Counted from the first letter of the stretch, positions 26,345 to 35,722 are shown. The stretch is DNA of 64,000 nt from Cellulomonas sp. PhB143 (GCF_003752595.1 NZ_RKIJ01000015.1:62001-126000); one strand, 5' to 3'. The notes: generated by a model not told the origin, from the sequence alone. Numbers and translations are program-made.

Positions 26345-29300
26345 GTGAGCAGCGAGCAGGAACGAGCCGCCCGCCGCCGCGCACGACTGCGCCGCGCGTC
26401 CGTGGGCGTCGTCGGTGCGTTCGGCGCCGCGACGGTCCTCGTGGGTGCCTCCGGCGTGTCCGGCGTGGGCTCCGACGACGTGAGCCGCTGGATCCGGGCG
26501 GTCGACCACCCGACCACCGGTGCGGCACCCGCGGGCGCGCTGGGCGGTGCCGTGGGAGGCGCCCGCCCCGTGTCCATGAGCGGTGTGCCTGCCGGGGCGT
26601 TCTCGGCCGGCGGTACCCGTGCGCAGGCGGTCGCGGACGAGACGCCCGACGCGGTCCAGCGCCCGCTCGACCGTGCAGCGGTCCTCGCGATCCTCCAGGC
26701 GTCGCAGGACGCCGAGCAGGCCGCGCGCGCGGCCGCCGACGACGCCGCGGCAGCCGTCGCGCAGACCCCGACCGGGCCGGTCGCCGGGGTGCCCGGTGCG
26801 GGCGAGGGTGCGGCGGGATCGCCGGGCGTGACCTCGCCGGGCGTGACCTCGCCGGGCGGGACGACGCCGTCGTCCCCCTCCGGCCTGGCCGCGCCGACCG
26901 GCAAGGAGCCGCAGGCGCCCGTGGTGAGCGCGCCGGGCGGCACGAGCCCTGACTCGCCCGCGCCGGCCGCGACGCTTGCTCCCGCTGCCTCGCCCGCCGT
27001 GACGCCCGCGCCGGACGCGAGCCCTGCGCCCGACGCCGGCACCGTGCCGTCGGCGGAGCCCTCCGCGACGCCGTCCGGCGCTCCGCAGCCCGCCGGCGGC
27101 GCCGGTACCGGCGCCACGGGCACGGGTGTCGCCGCGTCCGCCGGAGCGACCACCGGCGTCGACCCCTCGGTCGACCCCTCCGCGGGAGCGGGCGGGAGCA
27201 CGCAGGCCGGTGGCACCGCCGGCGCGGCGGGCGCCGGTGCGTCGGCCGGCGTCACGGTGACGCCCGACGGCGCGTCCTCGCAGACGGCCACGCCGTCGCC
27301 GCTCGCGCAGCCCCTCGCCGAGCTCGCCATGCTCCTGGCGACCTGGGACGCGCAGCAGGCGGCCCACCCCGAGGGCGACGGCACCCGGACGACCGGGGCG
27401 CAGCGCGGCCTGCAGATCGATCAGCGCCCGACGACGTCGCTCGTCGCGCCCCAGGTGCTGTCCGCGCCCGAGCTGCGGCCGCCGACGCTCGTCGGGCCCG
27501 GACAGGTCGAGACCGAGGCTGCCGGGGACGTGACCCCCGACGCCCTGGACGCGACCACCACGGCGACGGACGACGTGGACGTCGACGGCGCCGCGACGAC
27601 CGGCGACGCGTTGGCGGGGACCGAGCCGGAGCCGAGCCCGACGCCGACGCCCGAGCAAGGCCTCGCGAGCGCGACCGACGGTGCAGGCGCGAGCGGGGCA
27701 GCAGCCGACGGCGCGGGCGCCGCGGAGACAGGCGTCACCGGCGCGGGAGCCGGTGCCGACGTCGGCGTGTCCGAGACCGGCTCGGAGGACCCCGCCGCGG
27801 TCCCGGAGGCCGATGCGGCCCCGCCCCCGGGGGACTCCGGAAGCGACGGGGCGGCGACCGCCGACGGTTCGACGAGCACCGACGGTTCCGCGCCGGCCGA
27901 CGACGAACGTGCCGGCGTCGAGCAGGAGAAGGTCACCTGGGCCGACGTCGAGGCAGCCGCCCGGCGCCTCGCGTACATGCTCGAGCTCGGTGGCGCGGAC
28001 GTCCCCGTGTCGGTGCAGCCGCGGCCCTCGGCGGGCCTCGTGCTCCCCGACGGCACGGTGCTGGCCGCCGGGACCGTGCTCGCGGACGGGACCGTGGTCA
28101 CGGGCGGCAACCCGTTGCTCGACCAGCTGCGCACCGTCGTCGGGCGCTACGCGAGCACCAGCGCCGGGTACAAGAACGGGGAGCTGCCCGCCTCGGTGCT
28201 CTGCCCCATCTCGTTCGCGCCCGGGCAGTCGCTGCGGTGCGACGCCGCGGACCGCTTCGTCGCGATGTCGGCCGCGTTCGAGAGCGTGTTCGGGCACCAG
28301 ATCGGCATCACCGACTCCTACCGGTCCTACGCCGCTCAGGTCGCCGTGCGGGCCGCGAAGCCGGCGCTCGCCGCGATCCCGGGCACGTCGCACCACGGGT
28401 GGGGCCTGGCGCTCGACCTCGCCGCGCCGATCTCGAGCGGGACGAGCGCCGAGTACCGCTGGCTGCGGCAGAACGGGCCGCTCTACGGCTGGGACAACCC
28501 CACGTGGGCGCGGGCCGACGGCTCGAAGCCGGAGCCGTGGCACTTCGAGTTCTTCGGCGGCGAGCTGACGCCGGGGCAGATCGAGACGGTGATCCCGTGG
28601 TCGGGCGGCGGGGGTACGGCCGGCCTGTGGTCGGCCGGCGGCGGCAGCCTCCTGAGCGGCGCCGGCACGGCCGGTGGAGCGCCGGGCCCGACGACGGGCG
28701 CCGGGGCGTCGCACGGGAGCACGCACGCGAGCGCGGCGAAGCCGAAGGCGACAGCGAAGCCGAAGCCGGGTCCGGAGCCCACGCCGTCGGCGACGACGAA
28801 GCCGAAGCCGAAGCCGGCGCCTTCTCCCACGCCGACGCCGAAGCCGACGCCGTCGTCCGACGCCGCCGCGCAGCTGAAGGCGCTGAAGGCCGCGGCGGCG
28901 AAGGCGGCGGCAGCGGCGGACACGGCGAGCGCGGCTGCCGCGGCGGAGGCGAAGACGTACGACGCGGCGACGGCGGACGCAGCGGCGAAGGCCGACGCGG
29001 CCGAGAAGGCGGACGCCGAGGCGGCGGACGCGCAGGTCACGGCGGACGCGGCCGAGAAGGCGCGAGCCGACGCCGCGGATGCGGCGGCTGCGGCCGACGC
29101 CGCCGCTGCCGATGCGGACGCGGCGGCGGAGGCAGACCCTGCCGACGAGGCCGCCGCAGCGGCGGCGAAGACTGCGGCGGCCGCGGCGGCGCAGGCGCAC
29201 TCGGAGGCTGACGCGGCAGCGGACAAGGCGGCCGGGGCCGAGGCGGACGCCGACGCGGCGGCTGCCGACGCGGCCGATGCCGGGAAGGCCGCGGCGGACG

Positions 29301-29413
29301 CGAAGGCGAAGGCCGACGCGGCGAAGAAGGCGGCGGACGCGGCGAAGGCGAAGGCCGACGCGGCGAAGAAGGCGTCCGCGGCGGCGAAGGCCAAGGTCGA
29401 CGCGGCGACGTAG
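26345..29413 (+). CDS. Large envelope protein with M15 (VanY-type) peptidase domain and Ala-rich helical tail
   Basis: Predicted 1022 residues. Basic N-terminus plus the hydrophobic segment ASVGVVGAFGAATVLVGASGVSGV suggests export or anchoring. About 500 residues of Ala/Pro/Thr/Gly-rich, probably disordered sequence follow. Residues ~615-735 form a D-Ala-D-Ala carboxypeptidase domain: TDSYRSYAAQ, GTSHHGWGLALDLA and EPWHFEFF supply Zn ligands His, Asp, His and the catalytic Glu. A Pro/Lys linker (KPKPKPAPSPTPTPKP) leads to ~180 residues of Ala/Asp/Lys/Glu helix (KADAAKKAADAAKAKADAAK). GTG 26345 with GGAGG 8 nt upstream is chosen; TTG 26330 behind AGGAGGAG is a real alternative. Probably trims peptidoglycan stem peptides at the wall. 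Confidence 0.8.
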   Translation: MSSEQERAARRRARLRRASVGVVGAFGAATVLVGASGVSGVGSDDVSRWIRAVDHPTTGAAPAGALGGAVGGARPVSMSGVPAGAFSAGGTRAQAVADETPDAVQRPLDRAAVLAILQASQDAEQAARAAADDAAAAVAQTPTGPVAGVPGAGEGAAGSPGVTSPGVTSPGGTTPSSPSGLAAPTGKEPQAPVVSAPGGTSPDSPAPAATLAPAASPAVTPAPDASPAPDAGTVPSAEPSATPSGAPQPAGGAGTGATGTGVAASAGATTGVDPSVDPSAGAGGSTQAGGTAGAAGAGASAGVTVTPDGASSQTATPSPLAQPLAELAMLLATWDAQQAAHPEGDGTRTTGAQRGLQIDQRPTTSLVAPQVLSAPELRPPTLVGPGQVETEAAGDVTPDALDATTTATDDVDVDGAATTGDALAGTEPEPSPTPTPEQGLASATDGAGASGAAADGAGAAETGVTGAGAGADVGVSETGSEDPAAVPEADAAPPPGDSGSDGAATADGSTSTDGSAPADDERAGVEQEKVTWADVEAAARRLAYMLELGGADVPVSVQPRPSAGLVLPDGTVLAAGTVLADGTVVTGGNPLLDQLRTVVGRYASTSAGYKNGELPASVLCPISFAPGQSLRCDAADRFVAMSAAFESVFGHQIGITDSYRSYAAQVAVRAAKPALAAIPGTSHHGWGLALDLAAPISSGTSAEYRWLRQNGPLYGWDNPTWARADGSKPEPWHFEFFGGELTPGQIETVIPWSGGGGTAGLWSAGGGSLLSGAGTAGGAPGPTTGAGASHGSTHASAAKPKATAKPKPGPEPTPSATTKPKPKPAPSPTPTPKPTPSSDAAAQLKALKAAAAKAAAAADTASAAAAAEAKTYDAATADAAAKADAAEKADAEAADAQVTADAAEKARADAADAAAAADAAAADADAAAEADPADEAAAAAAKTAAAAAAQAHSEADAAADKAAGAEADADAAAADAADAGKAAADAKAKADAAKKAADAAKAKADAAKKASAAAKAKVDAAT

Positions 29414-29479
29414 GCAGAGGTCGGGGAGCAGGTCGGCGAGAAGCAGGCCCGTGTCGGACGCGACGCCTACGGTGGTCCC

Positions 29480-29950
29480 ATGAGCGAACGCCGCGTCACC
29501 GACGCCCTCGACGCCACGGGCATCGGCTACACGGTGACCCGGCACGAGCCGGCCGGCTCCCTGGCAGAGGCTGCCCGGGCTCGCGGGGTGGGGGCGGGAG
29601 ACCTGCTCAAGACGCTCGTCGTGCGCCGCGGCGAGGACGACTTCCTGCTCGTGCTGGTCCCGGGGGACCGGACCATCGCGTGGCCCAGGCTGCGCGCGCT
29701 GCTCGGCGTCACCCGCCTCTCGATGCCGGACGCGGCGGTTGCTCGCGACGTCACCGGCTACGAGCGCGGCACCATCACGCCGTTCGGTGCGCTGCGCGCG
29801 TGGCCCGTCGTGGCCGACGAGCGGGCCGCTGCGCCGCGGCGCACGGTCTCGCTCGGAGGCGGTGCGCACGGTGTCGGTGTGAGCGTCGACAACGACGATC
29901 TCGTGCGCGTGCTGGGCGCCACGGTCGCGGACGTGACCGATCCCGCCTGA
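29480..29950 (+). CDS. ybaK: YbaK/ProX-type aminoacyl-tRNA deacylase
   Basis: Predicted 156 residues. Conserved features of the YbaK/EbsC editing fold are present: DLLKTLVVRRGEDDFLLVLVPGD with its Lys, and GYERGTITPFGAL, the GxxxGxxxPxG-like loop near the active site. These enzymes hydrolyse Cys-tRNA(Pro) or other mischarged tRNAs. ATG 29480 has no ribosome site; TACGGT (29468-29473) ends exactly 6 nt upstream, and TGTCGG begins 16 nt before that box, so the transcript is probably leaderless and perhaps damage-linked. Confidence 0.88.
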   Translation: MSERRVTDALDATGIGYTVTRHEPAGSLAEAARARGVGAGDLLKTLVVRRGEDDFLLVLVPGDRTIAWPRLRALLGVTRLSMPDAAVARDVTGYERGTITPFGALRAWPVVADERAAAPRRTVSLGGGAHGVGVSVDNDDLVRVLGATVADVTDPA

Positions 29951-30110
29951 CCCCGACGGCCCTCCCCGCCGAGGCCGCCGCGAGAGCCCGCGGCGACGCG
30001 CCCGACGGCGTGAGCGCCGGCAGAGCCTTGCGTGTCACCCCTCGAGATGGAAAACTTTTGACCCGACCCACCGGGACTCCCCGGGAATTTGAATGGAGCA
30101 CGACTCAGCC

Positions 30111-30455
30111 ATGACTGATCAGCCGCTCGAGGGCGGTATCGAGACATCGACGATCGACGGCGAGACCGTAGTGACCATGTGGGGCGCCGTCGACGCCGCC
30201 CTCCGCGCCGCCGCGAGCGAGGCGATGACCTATCTCGCCTCCCACGAGGGGCCCGTGGTGTTCGACGTCGCCCGGGTGACCTTCATCGACTCCTCCGGTC
30301 TCGCGTTCGTCCTGCAGGGGTACATGCTCGGCAAGGAGGCGGGCACGCCCGTCACGCTGCGCGACCCGGGCCCCGAGGTCCTGCGGGTCCTCGAGATGAT
30401 CGGCATGGCCGACACGATCCCGGTGGTCCGGACCGCAGGGAGCGCCGCCCGCTGA
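30111..30455 (+). CDS. STAS-domain anti-anti-sigma factor
   Basis: Predicted 114 residues. VTMWGAVDAALRAAASEAMTYLASHEGPVVFDVARVTFIDSSGLAFVLQGYMLG is the SpoIIAA/RsbV fold, with the phosphorylatable Ser in FIDSSGLAF. Such proteins release a sigma factor from an anti-sigma kinase. No sigma factor or RsbW-like kinase gene lies in the window, so it is an orphan here. Two starts are possible, ATG 30093 and ATG 30111; GGAG at 30095-30098 supports the second. Upstream, TTGACC at 30058-30063 lies in an unusually AT-rich patch but without a well-spaced -10. Confidence 0.85.
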   Translation: MTDQPLEGGIETSTIDGETVVTMWGAVDAALRAAASEAMTYLASHEGPVVFDVARVTFIDSSGLAFVLQGYMLGKEAGTPVTLRDPGPEVLRVLEMIGMADTIPVVRTAGSAAR

Positions 30456-30456
30456 C

Positions 30457-30478
30457 TGTCGGAGGCTGCCGCTAGGTT
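30457..30478 (+). promoter_or_regulatory. DNA-damage-type (PafBC-like) leaderless promoter of sbcDC
   Basis: TGTCGGAG (30457-30464), exactly 8 nt, TAGGTT (30473-30478), 6 nt, ATG 30485. The published RecA-independent damage promoter of mycobacteria, activated by PafBC, is TTGTCRGTG-N8-TANNNT; this site differs at the T of GTG. Spacing is exact. The six-base gap makes the A of ATG the likely transcription start. Confidence 0.6.
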
Positions 30479-30484
30479 CGACGC

Positions 30485-31720
30485 ATGCGCATCCTCCACA
30501 CGTCCGACTGGCACCTGGGCCGCGGCCTGCACGGGGTGGACCTGCTGGACCACCAGGCGGCGCACCTCGACCACCTCGTCGAGCTGGCTGCGGCGGAGCG
30601 CGTCGACGCGGTGCTCGTCGCGGGCGACGTCTACGACCGCGCGCTGCCGCCCGTCGAGGCGGTCACGCTCCTGTCGGAGTCGGTGCGCCGGCTCGCGGAG
30701 CGCAGCGCCGTCGTCCTGACGCCCGGCAACCACGACTCGGCGGTGCGCCTCGGCTTCGGTGCGGCTCTCATGCGCGAGGGCGTCCACATCCGCGCCCGGG
30801 TCGCCGGCGTCGGCACGCCCGTCGAGGTCCCCGCCCGCGGCGACGGGCCCTCCGTGCTGGTCTACGCGCTGCCCTACCTCGACCCGGACGCCTGCCGGGT
30901 GGCGCTGGCGGACGACGCGGCAGCGCCGCTGCCCCGCTCGCACGACGCGGTCGCGTCCGCAGCGCTGGACCGGGTCTCGGCAGACCTGCGCGGCCGCCGC
31001 GGCGGCGGCCTCGCCCGGCGCGGACCGGCCGACGCGCGCGCCGTGGTCATGGCGCACGCCTTCGTCGTCGGCGGGGTCGCGTCGGACTCCGAGCGGGACA
31101 TCCGGGTCGGCGGCGTCGACTCGGTGCCGGCGGGCGTGCTCGCCGGCCGCGGGCTCGACTACGTGGCGCTCGGCCACCTGCACGGGCCCCAGCGCGTGAC
31201 GGTCCCGGGCCGCGCGCCGGGGGACGAGGCCGACGGCGCCGCGCCGCCGCTCGCCCGGTACTCCGGCTCGCCGCTCGCGTACTCCTTCTCGGAGATGCAC
31301 CAGCACAAGTCCACGGTGCTGCTCGACACCGAGGCGCCCGCCGACGCGCGCGTCACGCTCGTCGACGCGCCGGTGCCGCGGAGGCTCGCCGAGCTGACCG
31401 GCCCGCTCGCCGACATCCTCGGCGCCGCGGGGGACGCTCACGTCGACGACTGGCTCCGGGTGGTCGTCACCGACCCGGCCCGTCCGTCCGAGCTGGTCGC
31501 CAGGGTCCGTGCGCGGTTCCCCCACGCTCTCCAGATCAAGCACGCCCCGGCCCAGCCGGTCGAGCGGGAGCGGATCGCCCTCGTCGCCGCGTCGACGGAC
31601 CCGCTCGCCGTCGCGCGGGACTTCGTCGAGCACGTGGCGGGCGCGCCGCCGTCGTCGGCCGAGCAGGACGTGCTCCGCGCGGCCCTCGAGGGCGCCCTCG
31701 CGACGGAGCGGAGCGCCTGA
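30485..31720 (+). CDS. sbcD: Exonuclease SbcCD, nuclease subunit D
   Basis: Predicted 411 residues. Mre11-type metallophosphatase motifs: RILHTSDWHLGR, AGDVYDRALPP, LTPGNHDSAVRLG, and YVALGHLHGPQRV. With SbcC it forms a Mn-dependent nuclease that cuts hairpins and processes double-strand ends. Its stop overlaps the sbcC start (TGATG), so the subunits are translationally coupled. The preceding promoter suggests induction by DNA damage. Hairpin-cutting is notable in a window holding many perfect palindromes. Confidence 0.96.
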   Translation: MRILHTSDWHLGRGLHGVDLLDHQAAHLDHLVELAAAERVDAVLVAGDVYDRALPPVEAVTLLSESVRRLAERSAVVLTPGNHDSAVRLGFGAALMREGVHIRARVAGVGTPVEVPARGDGPSVLVYALPYLDPDACRVALADDAAAPLPRSHDAVASAALDRVSADLRGRRGGGLARRGPADARAVVMAHAFVVGGVASDSERDIRVGGVDSVPAGVLAGRGLDYVALGHLHGPQRVTVPGRAPGDEADGAAPPLARYSGSPLAYSFSEMHQHKSTVLLDTEAPADARVTLVDAPVPRRLAELTGPLADILGAAGDAHVDDWLRVVVTDPARPSELVARVRARFPHALQIKHAPAQPVERERIALVAASTDPLAVARDFVEHVAGAPPSSAEQDVLRAALEGALATERSA

Positions 31721-34700
31721 TGTACCTGCACTCCCTGACGCTGCAGGCGATCGGGCCGTTCCCCGGGCGGCACCGGATCGACTTCGCGGAGCTCGGTGCC
31801 TCCGGGATCTTCCTCCTCGAGGGGCCCACGGGCGCGGGCAAGTCGACGCTCATCGACGCGATCGTCTTCGCCCTGTACGGCACGGTGGCCTCCGAGTCGT
31901 CGAGCTCGAAGCGGCTGCGCTCCGCCCATGCCGGTCCGGAGGAGGAGTCGTTCGTCGACCTCGTGTTCGAGACCGGCTCCGGGGTCTATCGGGTGCGCCG
32001 GACCCCGGAGTACCAGCGGCCCAAGAAGCGCGGCTCCGGGACCACCACCCAGCAGGCCGGGGTGCGGCTGTGGCGGCTGTCCGCGGTCCCCGAGCCGGGC
32101 GTGGACGACGCCGCGACCGCCGACGCCCTCGACGGGCTCGGGGACCTGCTCTCCGCCCGGCTCGACGAGGCGGGCGGAGAGATCGAGAGAGCCGTCGGGC
32201 TCGACCGCCGCCAGTTCGTGCAGACGGTGGTGCTGCCGCAGGGAGAGTTCGCGAGCTTCCTGCGCGCCGATCCCGAGGCCCGGCGTGGCCTGCTGCAGCG
32301 GGTGTTCGGCACCGAGGTCTACGAGCGGGTCCAGGCACAGCTCGCGGAGATGAGCCGTGCGGCGCGTGGCGCCGTCACGGACGCCCGCGGCGGTGTCCGC
32401 AGGGCCGCCGAGCAGCTCGTGGGCGCCGCCGGCCTGCCGCCCGAGCAGGGTCAGGCCGTGCGCGACGCCGCGGGGTCGGACGCCGAGGCCGAGCCCGACG
32501 GGCTGACGCAGCTCGCCGACGAGCACGTCTCCGCGCTGCGCGCCGAGGCCGACGGACTCGAGGCGGACGAGCTCGACGCCAACGCCGTCCTCCTCACCGC
32601 GCGCGAGCGCCTCGACGCGGAGCGCGCCGTGCTGGGCGCGATCGAGCGGCGCGCGGCGCTGGTCGCGGAGCGTGCGGAGCTCGCCGCCCGGGCCGGCGAC
32701 GTCGACGCGGGGCGCGCGCGGCTGCGCGACGCCGCGCGCGCGGCAGTCGTCGAACCGGTCGAGCGGCGTGCCCGCCGGGCGCGCGGCGAGCTCGCCGCGG
32801 CCACCGAGCGGCGCGGGCTCGCGCGCGTCGGCCTGCCGGAGTCCGTGGTCTGCGCCGGTGAGTCCGAGCTGCTCACGGTCCGGTCCGCGGTCGCCGACGC
32901 GGCGGCACGCCTGGCCGCCCTGCGCCCTGTCGGTGCGCGGATCCCGGGCCGGGAGGCTGAGCTCGCCGACGCGCGCAAGGAGGTCGAGCGGCTCGCCGCC
33001 GAGCACGGCCTGCTGGGCGGCGAGGTCGAGGCCCGGCCCGGGCTGCGCGCTGCGCTGCTCGCACGTCGCGACGCCTCCGCCCAGGAGGCAGCGGCCCTCG
33101 GCGTCCGCCAGGAGCAGGTGCTGCGCGCCCGCGCGGTCCTGAAGGCCGCCCAGGGCGTCGAGGCGACGGAGGCCGGGCTCGTGTCGGCACGCGCCGCCCG
33201 GTCGGACGCGGTCGCGCGCGCCGGGGCAGCCGTCGACGCCGAGCGCACGGCGCGGCGGGCACGCATCGCTGGCATGGCCGGAGAGATCGCGGCGACGCTC
33301 GAGGACGGCTCGCCGTGCGCGGTCTGCGGCTCGCCCGAGCACCCGGCGCCCGCCGACCCCACCGGGTCGGTCACCGTCGAGGACGTCGAGGGCGCCGAGC
33401 GCTCGCGGGTCGCCGCGGAGGCCTCGCTCGCCACCGCGGGATCAGCCGTGGAGGTGCTCGAGGAACGGCTCGATGCGCTCCGCCGCACCGCAGAGGGCCA
33501 CGGCGCGGTCGATGCCGAGGAGCGGCTGGACGCCGCCGAGCTCGCCGTCCGGCTCGCGACCGACGCCGTCGAGGCGCACGTCGCCGCCGAGCGCGAGCTC
33601 GAGGACTTCGACGAGGACTCCGTGCGGCTCACCGAGCGCGTCGGGGAGCTCGCCACGACGCTGGCCGCGGAGCGGTCCCGGGTCGAGGCCCTGGACCGCG
33701 CGCTGGCGCAGGACCGCGGCCAGGTCGCCGGGGAGGTCGCCGCGGCGGTGCGCATCCTCGACGACGTCTCGGAGGAGCGCCATCGCGAGGAGTCCGGCCG
33801 CGAGGAGTCCCCTCGCGGGGATGTCGGCCCCGGGCGGACCGGAGCGGGCTCGCCCGCGAACCCGGTGACCGTTGTCGAGGACGCCCTGCGCGAGCGCTCG
33901 CGCTCGCTGGACGAGCTCGCCGCCGCGACGGTCGCGGTCGCCGCGGCGGAGCGGTCGTGCGCGCAGTGCGCGGAGGACGTCGAGCGGGTGCTCGCGGACA
34001 CGGGCTTCGCCGAGGTCGCCCACGCGATGGACGCCGTCGTCCCCGAGGAGGACCACGCCGCGCTCGAGCGGACCGTGCGGACCCATGACGCCGCGGTCGC
34101 GCGCGTCGAGTCGGGGCTCGCCGAGCCTGTGATCGCGGCCCTCGCGCAGGACGCCGGCGCCGACGTGGATGCCGCCCGCGCGGTCGTCGCGGAGGCGGAG
34201 TCGGTGGCGCGGACGGTCGCCCGCCGGCTCGAGGGCGTCCGGGTACGGCTCGCCGGCGCGGCCGCGTCCGCCGCGGCGATCCGCGACGCGATCGGCGCGT
34301 GGGAGGCCGCCCGCCTCGCGGCGGCACCGGTCTCGCGGATGGCGGCGCTCGCCGCGGGCACCTCCGGGGACAACGCGCACGCGCTCACGCTCGCCACGTT
34401 CGTCCTGGTCCGCCGCTTCGAGGAGGTCGTCGCCGCTGCGAACGGGCGGCTCGCCGAGATGTCCGACGGCCGGTACGAGCTGGTCCGCAGCGACACCCGC
34501 GAGGACGTCCGCACCCGCCGCACGGGCCTCGCCATGCGGGTCGTGGACCACGTCACCGAGCAGTCGCGCGACCCACGCACGCTCTCCGGCGGCGAGACGT
34601 TCTACGTCTCGCTTTGTCTCGCCCTCGGCATGGCCGACGTGGTCACCGCGGAGGCCGGCGGCGTGGACCTCGGGACGCTGTTCGTCGACGAGGGCTTCGG

Positions 34701-34875
34701 CAGCCTCGACCCGCAGACGCTCGAGGCCGTGCTCGCCGAGCTGGGACGCCTGCGCGACGGCGGCCGGGTCATCGGCGTCGTCTCCCACGTGGACGCGCTC
34801 AAGCAGTCGATCGCCGAGCGCATCGAGGTGCGGCGGCTGCCGTCCGGCGCGAGCACCCTGCACGTGCGGGCGTGA
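31720..34875 (+). CDS. sbcC: Exonuclease SbcCD, ATPase subunit C
   Basis: Predicted 1051 residues, Rad50-like. Walker A LLEGPTGAGKSTLIDAIVF (~32-45), a Q-loop region QTVVLPQGEFASFLRA, long coiled coils either side of a zinc hook CAVCGSPEH (~533-541), ABC signature RTLSGGETFYVSL (~955) and Walker B LFVDEGFGSLDPQTL. It acts as an SMC-like ATPase that opens DNA ends for SbcD. Length matches the family. The segment encoding EESGREESPRGDVGPGRTGAGSPAN inside the second coil is an actinobacterial low-complexity insert. Confidence 0.96.
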   Translation: MYLHSLTLQAIGPFPGRHRIDFAELGASGIFLLEGPTGAGKSTLIDAIVFALYGTVASESSSSKRLRSAHAGPEEESFVDLVFETGSGVYRVRRTPEYQRPKKRGSGTTTQQAGVRLWRLSAVPEPGVDDAATADALDGLGDLLSARLDEAGGEIERAVGLDRRQFVQTVVLPQGEFASFLRADPEARRGLLQRVFGTEVYERVQAQLAEMSRAARGAVTDARGGVRRAAEQLVGAAGLPPEQGQAVRDAAGSDAEAEPDGLTQLADEHVSALRAEADGLEADELDANAVLLTARERLDAERAVLGAIERRAALVAERAELAARAGDVDAGRARLRDAARAAVVEPVERRARRARGELAAATERRGLARVGLPESVVCAGESELLTVRSAVADAAARLAALRPVGARIPGREAELADARKEVERLAAEHGLLGGEVEARPGLRAALLARRDASAQEAAALGVRQEQVLRARAVLKAAQGVEATEAGLVSARAARSDAVARAGAAVDAERTARRARIAGMAGEIAATLEDGSPCAVCGSPEHPAPADPTGSVTVEDVEGAERSRVAAEASLATAGSAVEVLEERLDALRRTAEGHGAVDAEERLDAAELAVRLATDAVEAHVAAERELEDFDEDSVRLTERVGELATTLAAERSRVEALDRALAQDRGQVAGEVAAAVRILDDVSEERHREESGREESPRGDVGPGRTGAGSPANPVTVVEDALRERSRSLDELAAATVAVAAAERSCAQCAEDVERVLADTGFAEVAHAMDAVVPEEDHAALERTVRTHDAAVARVESGLAEPVIAALAQDAGADVDAARAVVAEAESVARTVARRLEGVRVRLAGAAASAAAIRDAIGAWEAARLAAAPVSRMAALAAGTSGDNAHALTLATFVLVRRFEEVVAAANGRLAEMSDGRYELVRSDTREDVRTRRTGLAMRVVDHVTEQSRDPRTLSGGETFYVSLCLALGMADVVTAEAGGVDLGTLFVDEGFGSLDPQTLEAVLAELGRLRDGGRVIGVVSHVDALKQSIAERIEVRRLPSGASTLHVRA

Positions 34876-34894
34876 GCGGTCGCGGGCGGGCCGC

Positions 34895-35671
34895 TCACCC
34901 CACCACGCGGCACCCGTCGAGCTCGTGGGCCATCGCGTCGTGCTCCTCCGGCGTCACCCACAGCCCGTAGGCGGCCTTGACCTCCACCTGCCGCAGCACG
35001 TACGCGCACCGGAAGCCCCGGTTCGGGGGCAGCCACGTGGCCGAGTCCTCCGCCCCCTTGTCCTGGTTGAGCGGCCCGTCGACGGCGAGCAGGTTCGCCG
35101 GGTCGTTCGCGAGGCGGCGCCGCGCGTCGGCGCTCAGGTCCTGCGCCCCGGTGCGCCAGGCGTCGTTCAGCGCCACGACGTGGTCGATCTGGACGAGGGC
35201 GCTGTGCGGGCCGCGCTCGAAGGCGATCGTCGCGCCGCCGTAGGGATCGACCAGCGTGCCCGAGAGCACGGTGCACGCGTCCTCCGCGTCGACGGTCGTC
35301 GCCGTCAGATCGCGGGCGAGCACGTCGTTGCGGGTGTCGCAGCCGTTGCCGTCGACGTCGTCCCACGCGGGGCCGAACTCGTCCCGGTCGTACCCGTCGC
35401 CCGGTGCCGACCCGCGGACCGGCAGCGCCGCGAGGTCCGCGCGGGCGGCGGCGAGCATCGGACGGCTGACCCCGTAGACCGGACCCGCCGGCCCGGCCAG
35501 GTGGGTGGCGGTGATCCAGACGAGCACGCCGAGGACGGCCAGGGCGAGCAGCGCCGCCCCGTGCGGGAGGGTGCGCTCCGGCCCCGGCGGGCGGGCACGG
35601 TCGGCGGAGGGTCGTCGGGGCACGGGGCGACCGTCCCGCGTCCGGCAGGGCCGCCGTCGGGCCGCCGGCAC
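34895..35671 (-). CDS. Membrane-anchored or secreted HNH-family (DUF1524-like) endonuclease
   Basis: Predicted 258 residues. After a basic N-terminus one hydrophobic helix (HGAALLALAVLGVLVWITATHLAG, ~37-60) should anchor or export it. The catalytic core is YDRDEFGPAWDDVDGNGCDTRNDVLARDL and VQIDHVVALNDAWRTGA, with the DHV of the HNH/GmrSD C-terminal domain, then NLLAVDGPLNQDKG. Relatives are secreted nucleases of Streptomyces and corynebacteria. The GTG at 35671 lacks a ribosome site; another GTG at 35623 is possible. Convergent with sbcC, 19 bp apart. Confidence 0.82.
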   Translation of the reverse strand: MPAARRRPCRTRDGRPVPRRPSADRARPPGPERTLPHGAALLALAVLGVLVWITATHLAGPAGPVYGVSRPMLAAARADLAALPVRGSAPGDGYDRDEFGPAWDDVDGNGCDTRNDVLARDLTATTVDAEDACTVLSGTLVDPYGGATIAFERGPHSALVQIDHVVALNDAWRTGAQDLSADARRRLANDPANLLAVDGPLNQDKGAEDSATWLPPNRGFRCAYVLRQVEVKAAYGLWVTPEEHDAMAHELDGCRVVG

Positions 35672-35722
35672 GACCTGTGGACGGAGGGCCGCGTCGCCCG
35701 GGCGGTGGGGGCCGTCGTCGGC

